A stretch of 64,000 nt of DNA from positions 1 to 64,000 of the forward strand of contig NZ_QFWW01000002.1 of NCBI RefSeq assembly GCF_003265345.1, in the 5' to 3' direction. The stretch comes from Lentzea terrae. Lineage in GTDB: Bacteria; Actinomycetota; Actinomycetes; Mycobacteriales; Pseudonocardiaceae. The position numbers were made by a program, and so were the translations under genes. The notes below the pieces were generated by a model. It made no database searches. It had not been told where the DNA came from and was given only the letters and a program-made list of their open reading frames with translations. This document shows, piece by piece, positions 24,568 through 32,948 of the stretch; within the stretch, counting starts at the first letter, position 1, and each line of letters starts with the position of its first letter.

Positions 24568-24701
24568 GCGACGGACGCTACTCAGGGGGTCTGACAATTT
24601 TGGTTCGCGCAGGTCAGAAGCAATGAAACCCGCCGTCGCGAAGTCGCGAGAGGCGCAACCAGTACGCTGCCCCAACAGCCCGTGAACGAGGAGTACCCAC
24701 C

Positions 24702-26447
24702 GTGATCACCAGGATGTCGTCTCTGTTCCTGCGCACTCTTCGCGAGGACCCGGCCGACGCCGAAGTGCCCAGCCACAAGCTGCTGGTGCGCGCCGGCTAC
24801 GTCCGCCGCGTCGCGCCGGGCGGGTACACCTGGCTGCCGCTCGGGCTCAAGGTGCTGCGCAACATCGAGGCCGTCGTCCGCGAAGAGATGGACTCGTTCG
24901 GCGCGCAGGAGATCCAGTTCCCCGCCCTGCTGCCCAAGGAGCCCTACGAGGCTACGAACCGGTGGGAGGAGTACGGGCCCAACCTGTTCCGCCTCAAGGA
25001 CCGCAAGGGCGCGGACTACCTGCTCGGCCCCACGCACGAGGAGATGTTCACCCTCACCGTGAAGGGCGAGTACAGCTCGTACAAGGACTACCCGGTCACG
25101 CTGTACCAGATCCAGACCAAGTACCGCGACGAGGCGCGTCCCCGTGCGGGCATCCTGCGCGGCCGCGAGTTCCTGATGAAGGACTCGTACTCGTTCGACC
25201 TCACCGACGAGGGCCTGAGCCAGTCGTACCTGAACCACCGCGACGCCTACATCCGCATCTTCGACCGGCTCGGGCTGCAGTACGTGATCGTCTCCGCCAC
25301 GTCCGGCGCGATGGGCGGCTCCGCGTCCGAGGAGTTCCTGGCCGTCGCGGAGACGGGTGAGGACACGTTCGTCCGCAGCACCGAGTCCGGTTACGCGGCG
25401 AACGTCGAGGCCGTCGCGACGCCCGTGCCCCCGGCTCAGTCGATCGACGACAAGCCCGCAGCGGTCGTGCACCACACGCCGAACACGCCCACCATCGAGA
25501 CCCTGGTGGACTTCCTCAACGCGAACACCGACCGCAAGTTCACCGCGGCGGACACGTTGAAGAACGTCCTGGTCAAGGTGCAGCAGCCGGGCCAGAAGGA
25601 CTGGACGCTGCTCGCCGTCGCCGTCCCCGGTGACCGCGAGGTCGACTTCAAGCGGCTCGAAGCGGCGCTCTCCCCCGCGGAGGTCGCGATGGTCGACGAG
25701 GCCGACTTCGCCAAGAACTCGTTCCTGGTCAAGGGTTACATCGGCCCTGGCGCGATCCAGGCGAACGGCATCCGCTACCTCGCCGACCCCCGCGTCGTCA
25801 CCGGCACCGCGTGGGTCACCGGCGCAGACAAGGCCGACCACCACGTGGTGGACCTGGTGGCGGGCCGCGACTTCACGCCCGACGGCGTCATCGACGTGGC
25901 CGACGTCCGCGAGGGCGACCCGTCCCCCGACGGCAAGGGCGTGCTGGTCGCCGCGCGCGGCATCGAGATCGGCCACATCTTCCAGCTCGGCCGCAAGTAC
26001 GCCGACGCGTTCTCGCTCGACGCCCTCGGCCCGGACTCCAAGCCCGTGCGCATCACCATGGGCTCGTACGGCGTCGGCGTCTCGCGCCTCGTCGCGGCCA
26101 TCGCCGAGCAGTCCCACGACGAGCGCGGCCTGATCTGGCCCCGCAACGTCGCGCCCGCCGACGTCCACGTGGTCGTTGCCGGCAAGGACGAGACGCTGAT
26201 GGCGGCCGGCGAGGACTTCGCGAAGCAGCTGAGCGCGCGCGGCGTGAAGGTGCTGCTGGACGACCGCAAGGCGAGCCCCGGCGTGAAGTTCGCGGACGCC
26301 GAGCTCGTCGGCATCCCGACGATCCTGGTGATCGGCCGCGGTCTGAAGGACGGCACCGTCGAGGTCAAGGACCGCCGCTCGGGTGACCGGGTCGAGGTGC
26401 CGGTCGCCGAGGCCGTCGACCACCTGGTCAGCGTCGTCAACAGCTGA
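24702..26447 (+). CDS. proS: Prolyl-tRNA synthetase (bacterial type with INS domain)
   Basis: Charges tRNA-Pro. The 581-residue protein has class II motif 1 region ([15 protein letters not shown]), motif 2 ([19 protein letters not shown]), the bacterial INS editing domain (about residues 225-390), motif 3 ([14 protein letters not shown]) and the C-terminal anticodon-binding domain. GTG 24702 has CGAGGAG upstream and matches the family start; an ATG four codons later is an alternative. It is followed by a strong hairpin terminator at 26461-26494. Confidence 0.97.
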   Translation: MITRMSSLFLRTLREDPADAEVPSHKLLVRAGYVRRVAPGGYTWLPLGLKVLRNIEAVVREEMDSFGAQEIQFPALLPKEPYEATNRWEEYGPNLFRLKDRKGADYLLGPTHEEMFTLTVKGEYSSYKDYPVTLYQIQTKYRDEARPRAGILRGREFLMKDSYSFDLTDEGLSQSYLNHRDAYIRIFDRLGLQYVIVSATSGAMGGSASEEFLAVAETGEDTFVRSTESGYAANVEAVATPVPPAQSIDDKPAAVVHHTPNTPTIETLVDFLNANTDRKFTAADTLKNVLVKVQQPGQKDWTLLAVAVPGDREVDFKRLEAALSPAEVAMVDEADFAKNSFLVKGYIGPGAIQANGIRYLADPRVVTGTAWVTGADKADHHVVDLVAGRDFTPDGVIDVADVREGDPSPDGKGVLVAARGIEIGHIFQLGRKYADAFSLDALGPDSKPVRITMGSYGVGVSRLVAAIAEQSHDERGLIWPRNVAPADVHVVVAGKDETLMAAGEDFAKQLSARGVKVLLDDRKASPGVKFADAELVGIPTILVIGRGLKDGTVEVKDRRSGDRVEVPVAEAVDHLVSVVNS

Positions 26448-26460
26448 GTCCGAACGTCAC

Positions 26461-26494
26461 GAACGCCCGGCCGGGAATTCCTGGCCGGGCGTTC
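26461..26494 (+). terminator. Terminator of proS
   Basis: GAACGCCCGGCC pairs perfectly with GGCCGGGCGTTC (12 bp) around a 10-base loop, starting 14 bases after the proS stop. No T-run follows, as is common in high-GC actinobacteria. Confidence 0.8.
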
Positions 26495-26513
26495 GTCGCG
26501 TTCAGGGTGCGGC

Positions 26514-26960
26514 ATGGGGCGGAACTGGTACCTGCTGTGGAGCACCAAGATGCGCACTGCACCCCGCACCCCTCCGAAGAACGCCCCAAGGTCGCAGAGG
26601 GCCTGCGGTGGTTGATGAAGCACAAGGCCTTGCGCACGGTCACGGTCGCGGGCGGGCTGCTCGCCGAGCGGTTGCTCGCGCGATGTCGCCACACCATCAC
26701 GGTGACCGTGGTGCTGATTCCGTTGATGTGGCTGGGGATTGCGACGCTCGCCCGCGATCTGCCGACGGTGGCGGCGTTCGCGGTGGTCAGTTCGTTCTGC
26801 ACGGCGGTGTGGGGTGTGGCCACGGCGGCGCTGCGGCAGCGGGCGGTGCCCACGGAGTTGCTCGGCCGCGTCGGACTGTTGGCGCCTTGGTACGCAGCCG
26901 TGGTGCTGCGCACCGCGGTCGGATTGCTGAGCCTGAAGCCGTTGCGCGCTCACTTCGCGG
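26514..26960 (+). pseudogene. Decayed MFS exporter
   Basis: Fragments of an MFS_3-type exporter survive in order but in pieces: MGRNWYLLWSTKM (26514, the usual N-terminus), then in another frame EGLRWLMKHKALRTVTVAGG, then ERLLARCRHTITVTVVLIPLMW and TAALRQRAVPTELLGRVG, and a C-terminal APWYAAVVLRTAVGLLS piece. Compared with the normal 400-residue protein, about 190 residues after the start, 35 near the middle and part of the end are missing, and at least one frameshift separates the first two pieces. The remains end in the 3' region of the convergent lectin gene. An open frame of 176 codons crosses it but cannot make a working transporter. Confidence 0.75.
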
Positions 26961-27855
26961 GCGCCGCCTTGAACGTCCACTTGGCCGCGTCGCCGGAGCA
27001 GGACGCCGCCGTCACCTTCCCCGACGCGTCCCGGTAGCACTTGGTGTTGTGCTGCATGTCCGAGATGGTCTTGTTCGGGTTGATCGACCACTGCTGACTC
27101 GGGCCGCCGTCGCACTTCCGCAGCACGACCTTGCCCGACGAGAGCGTGGTGCACTGCTGGGGCGAGCCCTGCTCCATGAAGGCGCCGTGGAACTTGAACT
27201 GCTGCAACGCAGAGCCGTTGCAGACGGCCGTGGTCAGCTGGGTGCCGGACGCACCGCCCTGCAGGCACTTGCCGGTGGAAACGTTCTTGTACTCGCCGTT
27301 GGTGGTCTTGGGCTTCGCGCCGCCGTAGCACTCGCCGGTGGACGTGTTGAAGATCGGCGTCGGATCCACGGTCAGGTTCGACGGCGGGTTGATGATGGTC
27401 TCCTCCATCACCGGCTTGCCGTCGGGGTGGTAGTTCGTGAGGGCGTCTTCGCAGTCGATGACGTTCATCGCGTTGCCGCCCTTGCCACCGACCCAGGCGT
27501 CGAAGTGCCACAGTCGCGGGCCGCCGTTGGGGCCGTTGCCGTCCCAGTCCTGCTCGCAGGAGGAGCAGGAGTCCTCCATGATGAAGTACTTCTTGACGCG
27601 CGGGAAGTAGATGCGGGTGCCCGGCTTGGCTTCCTTGGCCGACGTCGCGAACGTGATCGGGTCCGCCCAGGTGCCCTTGCCGCCGGCCGTCTTGTGGATC
27701 TGCGGGTAGGCGATGTTGCCGCCCGGCGGGGTGTTGTCGTACCAGCCGTAGAAGGTCCAGAAGACCTGTTGGGGTGCGGCGCTCGCCGGGGAGGAAGCGA
27801 ACAAACCGGACATCACTAGCAAGATGCCTGCCGCCAAAGACAGGGCGCGTTTCAT
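26950..27855 (-). CDS. Secreted protein with ricin-type beta-trefoil lectin domain
   Basis: A 301-residue exported protein. Residues 1-27 are a Sec signal peptide (ends SPASA). Residues about 28-165 form a Cys-containing domain (FWTFYGWYDNTPPGG, SCSSCEQDW) that I can only compare loosely with secreted barrel-fold proteins, and residues about 175-300 are a ricin-type beta-trefoil with QQFKFHG and QQWSINPN repeats plus STGKCLQGG, typical for carbohydrate binding. It is probably a wall- or polysaccharide-binding secreted protein. Four cysteine pairs suggest disulphides. The upstream region 27856-27937 is AT-rich (TTTGTAAAGAAAGTTATC) and likely holds its promoter. Confidence 0.8.
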   Translation of the reverse strand: MKRALSLAAGILLVMSGLFASSPASAAPQQVFWTFYGWYDNTPPGGNIAYPQIHKTAGGKGTWADPITFATSAKEAKPGTRIYFPRVKKYFIMEDSCSSCEQDWDGNGPNGGPRLWHFDAWVGGKGGNAMNVIDCEDALTNYHPDGKPVMEETIINPPSNLTVDPTPIFNTSTGECYGGAKPKTTNGEYKNVSTGKCLQGGASGTQLTTAVCNGSALQQFKFHGAFMEQGSPQQCTTLSSGKVVLRKCDGGPSQQWSINPNKTISDMQHNTKCYRDASGKVTAASCSGDAAKWTFKAAPAK

Positions 27856-27937
27856 GCGTGCCTCCGCAGGAACCGGTGGACTGAGGCGGCGTGCTTGCAG
27901 AGTCCACCGGTCGAGCGGATTTTGTAAAGAAAGTTAT

Positions 27938-29146
27938 CTAACTATTTGCGGAAGCAATGTCGGCGACCGGGCCCACCACGATGATCGCCGGCGGACGAAC
28001 GTCCCAGCGCTTCACGTCCACCGCAAGAGCGTCCAAAGTGGACCGGAAGACGCGCTGAGCAGCCGTGCTGCCCTCCTGGATCACGGCGACCGGGGTGGAA
28101 CCGGGACGGCCTTCCATCAAAGCAGCAGCGAAGGCGCCGGCTCGTTCGACGGCCATCATCAGCACGACGGTGCCCTGCAGGCGTGCGATCGCGGGCCAGT
28201 CCACGAGAGAGCGCGGGTCATCGGGGGCCACGTGGCCGGACACCACCACGACTTCGTGCGCCACGCCTCGGTGCGTCACCGGCACACCGGCCAATGCGGG
28301 CACACCGAACGCCGACGTCACGCCTGGCACGACGGTCACGGGGATGCCGGCCTCCGCGCACGCCAGCAGCTCCTCGAAGCCGCGCCCGAAGACGTACGGG
28401 TCGCCGCCCTTCAGCCGGACGACGAACTTGCCCTCCTTGGCGCGGTCGATCAGCGTCTGGTTGATGAACTCCTGCGTGGCCGCACGGCCGTAGGGGATCT
28501 TCGCGGCGTCGACGACCTCGACGTGCGCGGGCAGTTCCTCCAGCAGCTCGCGCGGGGCCAGCCGGTCGGCGACGACCACGTCCGCGTGGGCCAGCAAACG
28601 CTTGCCCTTGACGGTGATCAGCTCGGGATCGCCGGGACCGCCGCCCACCAGGGCGACACCGACCGGCGGAGTGGCCTGGTCCGCGATCCGGCCGTCCCGC
28701 AGAGCCGCCACGAGGCCGTCGCGGACCGAAGCGGAACGACGGTGCTCGCCGCCCGCCAGCACACCGAGCACGAGGCCGTCGTGCGCGCCTACGGCCGGTG
28801 TGACGGCCGTGCCCTCGACCGCGATGTCCGCGCGCACGCAGAACACACGCTGCGACAGCGCCTCGTCGCCGATCTGCGTGTTGACCTCGACGTTGGACGT
28901 GCAGGCCACCACGTACCACGCGCCCTCGACGTCACCCGGCTCGAACCGCCGCTGGTGCCACGTCAGCTCCCCCGCGTCGACCATGCCCTGGACGGCGGGC
29001 GTGACGGACGGCGACACGAGCTCGACGGCGGCGCCGGACGCGATCAGGCGAGGCAGGCGGCGCTGGGCGACCGTGCCTCCGCCGACCACGAGGACGCGCC
29101 GGCCCCGCAGGTCGAGGCCGGCCAGGTAGTGCTGTTCAAAGGGCAT
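27938..29146 (-). CDS. cysG: Siroheme synthase: uroporphyrinogen-III C-methyltransferase with precorrin-2 dehydrogenase domain
   Basis: A 402-residue fusion. Residues 1-150 are the dehydrogenase/ferrochelatase half (RRVLVVGGGTVAQRRL, the NAD-binding loop); residues about 160-402 are the SUMT methyltransferase half with VALVGGGPGDPELIT, RLKGGDPYVFGRG and VVPGVTSAFGVPALAGVPVTHR. It methylates uroporphyrinogen III twice to precorrin-2 and oxidises and metalates it toward siroheme; precorrin-2 also feeds the cobalamin branch whose genes lie at 30874-38008. ATG 29146 matches the family start; no ribosome site is obvious. It ends before the lectin gene on the same strand. Confidence 0.94.
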   Translation of the reverse strand: MPFEQHYLAGLDLRGRRVLVVGGGTVAQRRLPRLIASGAAVELVSPSVTPAVQGMVDAGELTWHQRRFEPGDVEGAWYVVACTSNVEVNTQIGDEALSQRVFCVRADIAVEGTAVTPAVGAHDGLVLGVLAGGEHRRSASVRDGLVAALRDGRIADQATPPVGVALVGGGPGDPELITVKGKRLLAHADVVVADRLAPRELLEELPAHVEVVDAAKIPYGRAATQEFINQTLIDRAKEGKFVVRLKGGDPYVFGRGFEELLACAEAGIPVTVVPGVTSAFGVPALAGVPVTHRGVAHEVVVVSGHVAPDDPRSLVDWPAIARLQGTVVLMMAVERAGAFAAALMEGRPGSTPVAVIQEGSTAAQRVFRSTLDALAVDVKRWDVRPPAIIVVGPVADIASANS

Positions 29147-29197
29147 GCGTAGAAGCATCCACACCGGACCCGCCGTGTCCAGCCGAAGGGAACATGG

Positions 29198-29911
29198 TCA
29201 CAGGCTCAGCAACTCGAAAGAGGTCGCCAGCACGCCGCCGAACCGCTGGCCAACGGCCTCCGCGGCGCCACGCAGGAACCCCTCGGGATCCGCCATGTTG
29301 CCGCTCAGCGCAGCCAGATACGCCTTGTGCGCGCGTAGAGACGCCACCGAAGCGTCGAACGAGTCGGTGATGTCCACGGCGTGCGTTGCCAACGGTGAGG
29401 ACGCCGCCGCCACGTACCGAACGCCATTCCACGGCTCAAGTCCCAGGTCCTGGAACACCCACCGGTTGCCCGCGTCACGCACGGCGTCCACGGCAGCACG
29501 CCCGACCGCGATGTGGTCCGCCTGGTTCCACCCGCCACCGGGCCAGGTGTCGCGGAAGTTGCTGACGATCACGAACTCGGGCCGGTGCCGCCGGATCGCC
29601 GCCGCGATGTCGCGCCGCAACGGCACGCCGTACTCGATGAGCCCGTCCGGGTGGTCCAGGAACTCGACATCCGAAACCCCCACCGCCGCGCACGACGCGA
29701 TCTGCTCCTCGACCCGCAACGGCCCGCACACCGACGGCTCCATCGTGTCGATGCCCGCCTCGCCACGGCACGCCAGCAGGTACGCGATGTTCTTGCCCTG
29801 GGCGGTCCAACGCGCGATAGCGCCCGCACCGCCGTACTCCATGTCGTCGGGATGAGCGACGACGACCAGCGCGCTCGACCAGTCCTCCGGCACCGCTTCC
29901 AGATCAGCCAT
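29198..29911 (-). CDS. PIG-L family zinc deacetylase
   Basis: A 237-residue PIG-L/LmbE-type deacetylase. AHPDDMEYGGAG carries the His and Asp ligands of the catalytic zinc and the base Asp; NQADHIAVGRAAVDAV contains the third histidine ligand. Actinobacterial relatives include MshB and Mca, which act on GlcNAc-inositol and mycothiol conjugates. The exact substrate here is unknown. ATG 29911 is used because upstream residues are not family-like and an inverted repeat follows at 29930. Confidence 0.87.
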   Translation of the reverse strand: MADLEAVPEDWSSALVVVAHPDDMEYGGAGAIARWTAQGKNIAYLLACRGEAGIDTMEPSVCGPLRVEEQIASCAAVGVSDVEFLDHPDGLIEYGVPLRRDIAAAIRRHRPEFVIVSNFRDTWPGGGWNQADHIAVGRAAVDAVRDAGNRWVFQDLGLEPWNGVRYVAAASSPLATHAVDITDSFDASVASLRAHKAYLAALSGNMADPEGFLRGAAEAVGQRFGGVLATSFELLSL

Positions 29912-29929
29912 GAAGGCAGCATACGACCG

Positions 29930-29958
29930 CGCCCCGAGTCCACTGTGGACTCGGGGCG
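29930..29958. terminator. Terminator hairpin between protease and deacetylase genes
   Basis: CGCCCCGAGTCCAC and GTGGACTCGGGGCG form a perfect 14-bp stem with a one-base loop, 15 bases beyond the stop of the minus-strand protease gene (29973). It probably ends that transcript. Confidence 0.7.
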
Positions 29959-29972
29959 CGGCGGCTCCTGAA

Positions 29973-30749
29973 CTAGAGCTGGGCGTTGATGACCGAGTAG
30001 TACGGCGCGATCCGGCCGTACACACCGGGGTAACCGGCGGCCGCACAACCGCGACCCCACGACGTGTCACCGATGAGCTTGCCGCCGTACACCAGCGGGC
30101 CACCGGAGTCGCCCTGGCAGGTGTCGGTACCGCCCTGCGGATAGCCCGCGCACACCATGGAGGTGTTGCTGTACTGCGAGTACGCGGTCTTGCAGGTCGC
30201 GTCCGAGGTCAACGGCACGTTGGCCTTGAGCAGGTACCGGGACGCCGAGCCGCCGGAGGACGTGGTGCCCCAGCCGAGGATCAGCGCGGAGTTGCCCGCC
30301 GTGTAGAGCGCGGTGTCGGCCGGGGTCGCGAGCGGCAGGGTGGCCGAGCTGATGCTGCGGTCCAGCGTCAGCACGGCGACGTCGTAACCGGCGGTCGCGG
30401 TGGTGTAGCTCGGGTGGACCCAGATCTTGGTCACGCTGGCGACGGTGCCAACGCTGCTCTGCTTGTCGTCACGGCCGTGGACGACGCGCGTGCTGGCGGG
30501 CGTGCGGCCCTTGACGCAGTGTGCGGCGGTGACGACCTTGTTGGCCTTCACCAGCGTTCCGCCGCAGAACTGCGAACCGGTGCTGGAGGCCAGGTAGACA
30601 ACCCACGGGTACGTGGAAGTGCTTGCGCGCGTACCACCGACGATCATCGGTGAGACGTCGTCAGCATTGGCCGCGGGAGCGACGAAGAAGATGCTCGCGA
30701 GTGCGGAAACGATGACGGACACGATCAGGCGATGCAGGGTTTTCGCCAT
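29973..30749 (-). CDS. Secreted trypsin-like serine protease (S1)
   Basis: A 258-residue secreted S1 protease. Signal peptide about 1-31 (ends AANA), a short propeptide, then the activated N-terminus IVGGTRAS. Triad: His in VVTAAHCVKG, Asp in YDVAVLTLD, Ser in GDSGGPLV; primary specificity Asp in TDTCQGDSGG suggests cleavage after Lys/Arg. Paired cysteines of the family are present. It is one of four S1 proteases in this window. ATG 30749 is the only start that gives a proper signal peptide. Confidence 0.93.
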   Translation of the reverse strand: MAKTLHRLIVSVIVSALASIFFVAPAANADDVSPMIVGGTRASTSTYPWVVYLASSTGSQFCGGTLVKANKVVTAAHCVKGRTPASTRVVHGRDDKQSSVGTVASVTKIWVHPSYTTATAGYDVAVLTLDRSISSATLPLATPADTALYTAGNSALILGWGTTSSGGSASRYLLKANVPLTSDATCKTAYSQYSNTSMVCAGYPQGGTDTCQGDSGGPLVYGGKLIGDTSWGRGCAAAGYPGVYGRIAPYYSVINAQL

Positions 30750-30873
30750 GTTGCCAGTCCTTCCCGATGACGGTGTGTGTGCAGGGAGTCGAGCGGCGGC
30801 ACACACAGCGTCACGGGCTTGGATTCAAACGCACAACCGCCACTAGTCGTTACGGCTGGTTTGACAGTTGACG

Positions 30874-32130
30874 TCAGCGGTTCCAGACTCCGGGAACAAC
30901 AACCACGTCGGCTTCGACCGCAACGTCCAGCGTTGGCCCGGTCCCGAAAGCGACGAACGCGACCGCCGCACCGCGCGCCGCCAGCTCGCCCGCACCCTCG
31001 TGGCGGATCTCGGTGCCAGACCGCAGCAGCGGGGAGACCGCGTCGATCGCTTCCGGCGTGCCGACCACGAACGCGGCGCGCCTGATCTCCGCCTCCGCCC
31101 GCGGCGTGCGTTCCTCGGCGGCGCCCGGCCCGAGTCCGACGAGAGCCAGCCGGCCGCGCGGCAGCACCCGTGCCGCGGCCACGGTCACGTTGTCCCGCTT
31201 GAACTTCTCGGCCGCCAGCTCGATCGGCGCGCCGTGGCCCAAGGCCTGCGCGCCGCGCAACGCCGCCGCTTCCGCCACGCTCGCCGTGCCCATCGAGTTG
31301 CGCACCACCGAGCTCGGGTTCGGCACGCCGATCTCGGCCAGCTCCTCGGTCGGGAACGTCAGCAGCTCGGCCGTGTCTCCGTGCCAGAAACCCCAGTCCT
31401 CCACGGCGTCCACGATGCCGGGCTCGTCCGCTTTGGCGTCCGCCGTGGCAAATGCCTTGATGGCACGCAGATCCAGGCCGCCCTGCGCGTCCAGTTCCGC
31501 CAACGCTGCGCCAACGCTCGTGGCCGACGCACCGCGTGTGGAGCCCACACCGACGACGAGCGTGCGCGGCACGATCCGCAGCACGTTCTCCTTCGAGCTG
31601 GCGGCCCGGTCGTCGATGACGATCATCCAGGTCGCGTCCTCGCCGCCCGCGACGACGTTGGGCGGCAGCGCGGGCAGCGGGAAGCCCAACGGGTTGCGCA
31701 GCACGACCAGCTCGCCCGCGTCGATGGCGGCGGTGCAGGCCTCGACGTCGCCCTCCGCGGTCGCGTCGAGCAGTTCCACGAGCTCGTCCAGCATCGAGTC
31801 GATCGACGGGCCACCGGTGACGACGGCCGTGCGGTTGAGCGAGTCGGCGACGTCGCGGGCCAGCACGTCGGCGTCACCCGCCAACGCCACCACGAAGTGC
31901 GCGTCCACGCACACCACGGCGGGATCGGATCGCTTGTCTCGCAACAGAGGTGCGATCAGGCGGACTGCGGCACCCGCGTCCAGGAACAGGACGGCGGCAT
32001 CCAAGCGCGGCCACAACCGTTGCACGGCAGGCTTCACGGGACCGTCCGGGACGACCGCGTCCGCGCCGAGCAGGCCCGCCAGGTCAGCTGCGTCGCCGCG
32101 CTGGGCAGGGCCGGCGAACACACCGATCAC
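30874..32130 (-). CDS. cobJ: CbiG-CobJ fusion, CobJ half truncated
   Basis: A 418-residue protein. Residues 1 to about 320 are CbiG-like (VIGVFAGPAQRGDAADL; VVGVGSTRGASATSVGAAL; NSMGTASVAEAAAL), the lactone-opening protein of corrin synthesis. Residues about 325-418 are only the first half of a CobJ precorrin-3B C17-methyltransferase: LALVGLGPG is present and the protein stops right after the segment VVVVPGV, so the second half (about 140 residues including most of the substrate and SAM site) is missing. Downstream (30780-30873) no continuation is found in any frame. GTG 32130 overlaps the upstream cobL stop (GTGA). The protein may be CbiG only, with ring contraction by another enzyme elsewhere. 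Confidence 0.8.
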   Translation of the reverse strand: MIGVFAGPAQRGDAADLAGLLGADAVVPDGPVKPAVQRLWPRLDAAVLFLDAGAAVRLIAPLLRDKRSDPAVVCVDAHFVVALAGDADVLARDVADSLNRTAVVTGGPSIDSMLDELVELLDATAEGDVEACTAAIDAGELVVLRNPLGFPLPALPPNVVAGGEDATWMIVIDDRAASSKENVLRIVPRTLVVGVGSTRGASATSVGAALAELDAQGGLDLRAIKAFATADAKADEPGIVDAVEDWGFWHGDTAELLTFPTEELAEIGVPNPSSVVRNSMGTASVAEAAALRGAQALGHGAPIELAAEKFKRDNVTVAAARVLPRGRLALVGLGPGAAEERTPRAEAEIRRAAFVVGTPEAIDAVSPLLRSGTEIRHEGAGELAARGAAVAFVAFGTGPTLDVAVEADVVVVPGVWNR

Positions 32131-32948
32131 TTCTTGGTTCCCCACAACAACGTCACCGGAACCGCAGGAGCGAACCCCGTGTCCAGCAGCCGGGCAGCCG
32201 TCCAGTGCACGCCTTCCACCTCGTACCCGGCGGCCACCAGCGCATCTCGCGCGGGCACGATCTCGTCCACCCGCTCCGTCGCGACGACCACGCGGCGGGC
32301 GTTCACGGCCGCGCACGCCTTCACCTCGGCCAGCTGACCGCGGCCGACGAACACCGCGTCCGGACGGGGCAACGCCGCCGTGTCCAGCTCGGCTTCCTCC
32401 ACCCGCACGTCGACGCCGTGCGCGGAAGCGTTCGCGATGATGCGCACGCACTGCACGGGATCCGGTTCGACCGCGACCACCGCGGCACCCAGGCGGGCGC
32501 ACTCCACGGCCACCGCACCGGAACCGGCCAGCACGTCCCACACCAGCACACCGGGCCGCGGGGCGAGCCGCGCCAGCACGAACGCGCGCACCTCGGCGCC
32601 GAGGACGTGCGAGCGGCTCGCGAAGGAGTCGTCCGGCAACGCCCAGCCGTCGTTCGAGGTGAGGAACTCGTTGTCCGCCAGGCACAACAGCGCGTCGGGT
32701 GCGGTCCAGCGACGGGTCACCGCGTCGCGCGGGTCCACAGTGGTCAGCTCGCCGGAGTCCGACACCGTCAACGTGCGGCGCCAGCCCGCGAGGCCAGCGC
32801 CGACCTCGGCGGGACCGATGCCCTCGGCCAGCTTGACCAGCACGGCGGAGCGGGCGCGGCACACGTTCAGCGCGGGACGCAGGCCGTCCGCCGCGTCGAC
32901 GATCTCGACGGGGCGACCGGCTGCCTCCAGCAGCTTCTCCACCGTCAT
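32127..32948 (-). CDS. cobL: Precorrin-6Y methyltransferase-like (CobL), N-domain apparently shortened
   Basis: A 273-residue protein. Residues about 110-270 are a CbiT-type decarboxylating C15-methyltransferase: ALPDDSFASRSHVLGAEVRAF and VWDVLAGSGAVAVECARLGA (SAM-binding loop). Normal CobL has a full CbiE-type methyltransferase of about 200 residues before it; here only about 100 residues remain, and the usual N-terminal G-x-G-x-D-G SAM motif is missing. It starts ATG, overlapping cobM by four bases, so the short form is not caused by mis-chosen start in an obvious way. It may work only as CbiT. Part of the B12 riboswitch operon. Confidence 0.78.
   Translation of the reverse strand: MTVEKLLEAAGRPVEIVDAADGLRPALNVCRARSAVLVKLAEGIGPAEVGAGLAGWRRTLTVSDSGELTTVDPRDAVTRRWTAPDALLCLADNEFLTSNDGWALPDDSFASRSHVLGAEVRAFVLARLAPRPGVLVWDVLAGSGAVAVECARLGAAVVAVEPDPVQCVRIIANASAHGVDVRVEEAELDTAALPRPDAVFVGRGQLAEVKACAAVNARRVVVATERVDEIVPARDALVAAGYEVEGVHWTAARLLDTGFAPAVPVTLLWGTKK

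Noticed and set aside
24568-24701. T-box leader for proS
   Set aside because: The gap to the divergent VOC gene is too short and lacks T-box sequence; a plain leader with a GAGGAG site is seen.
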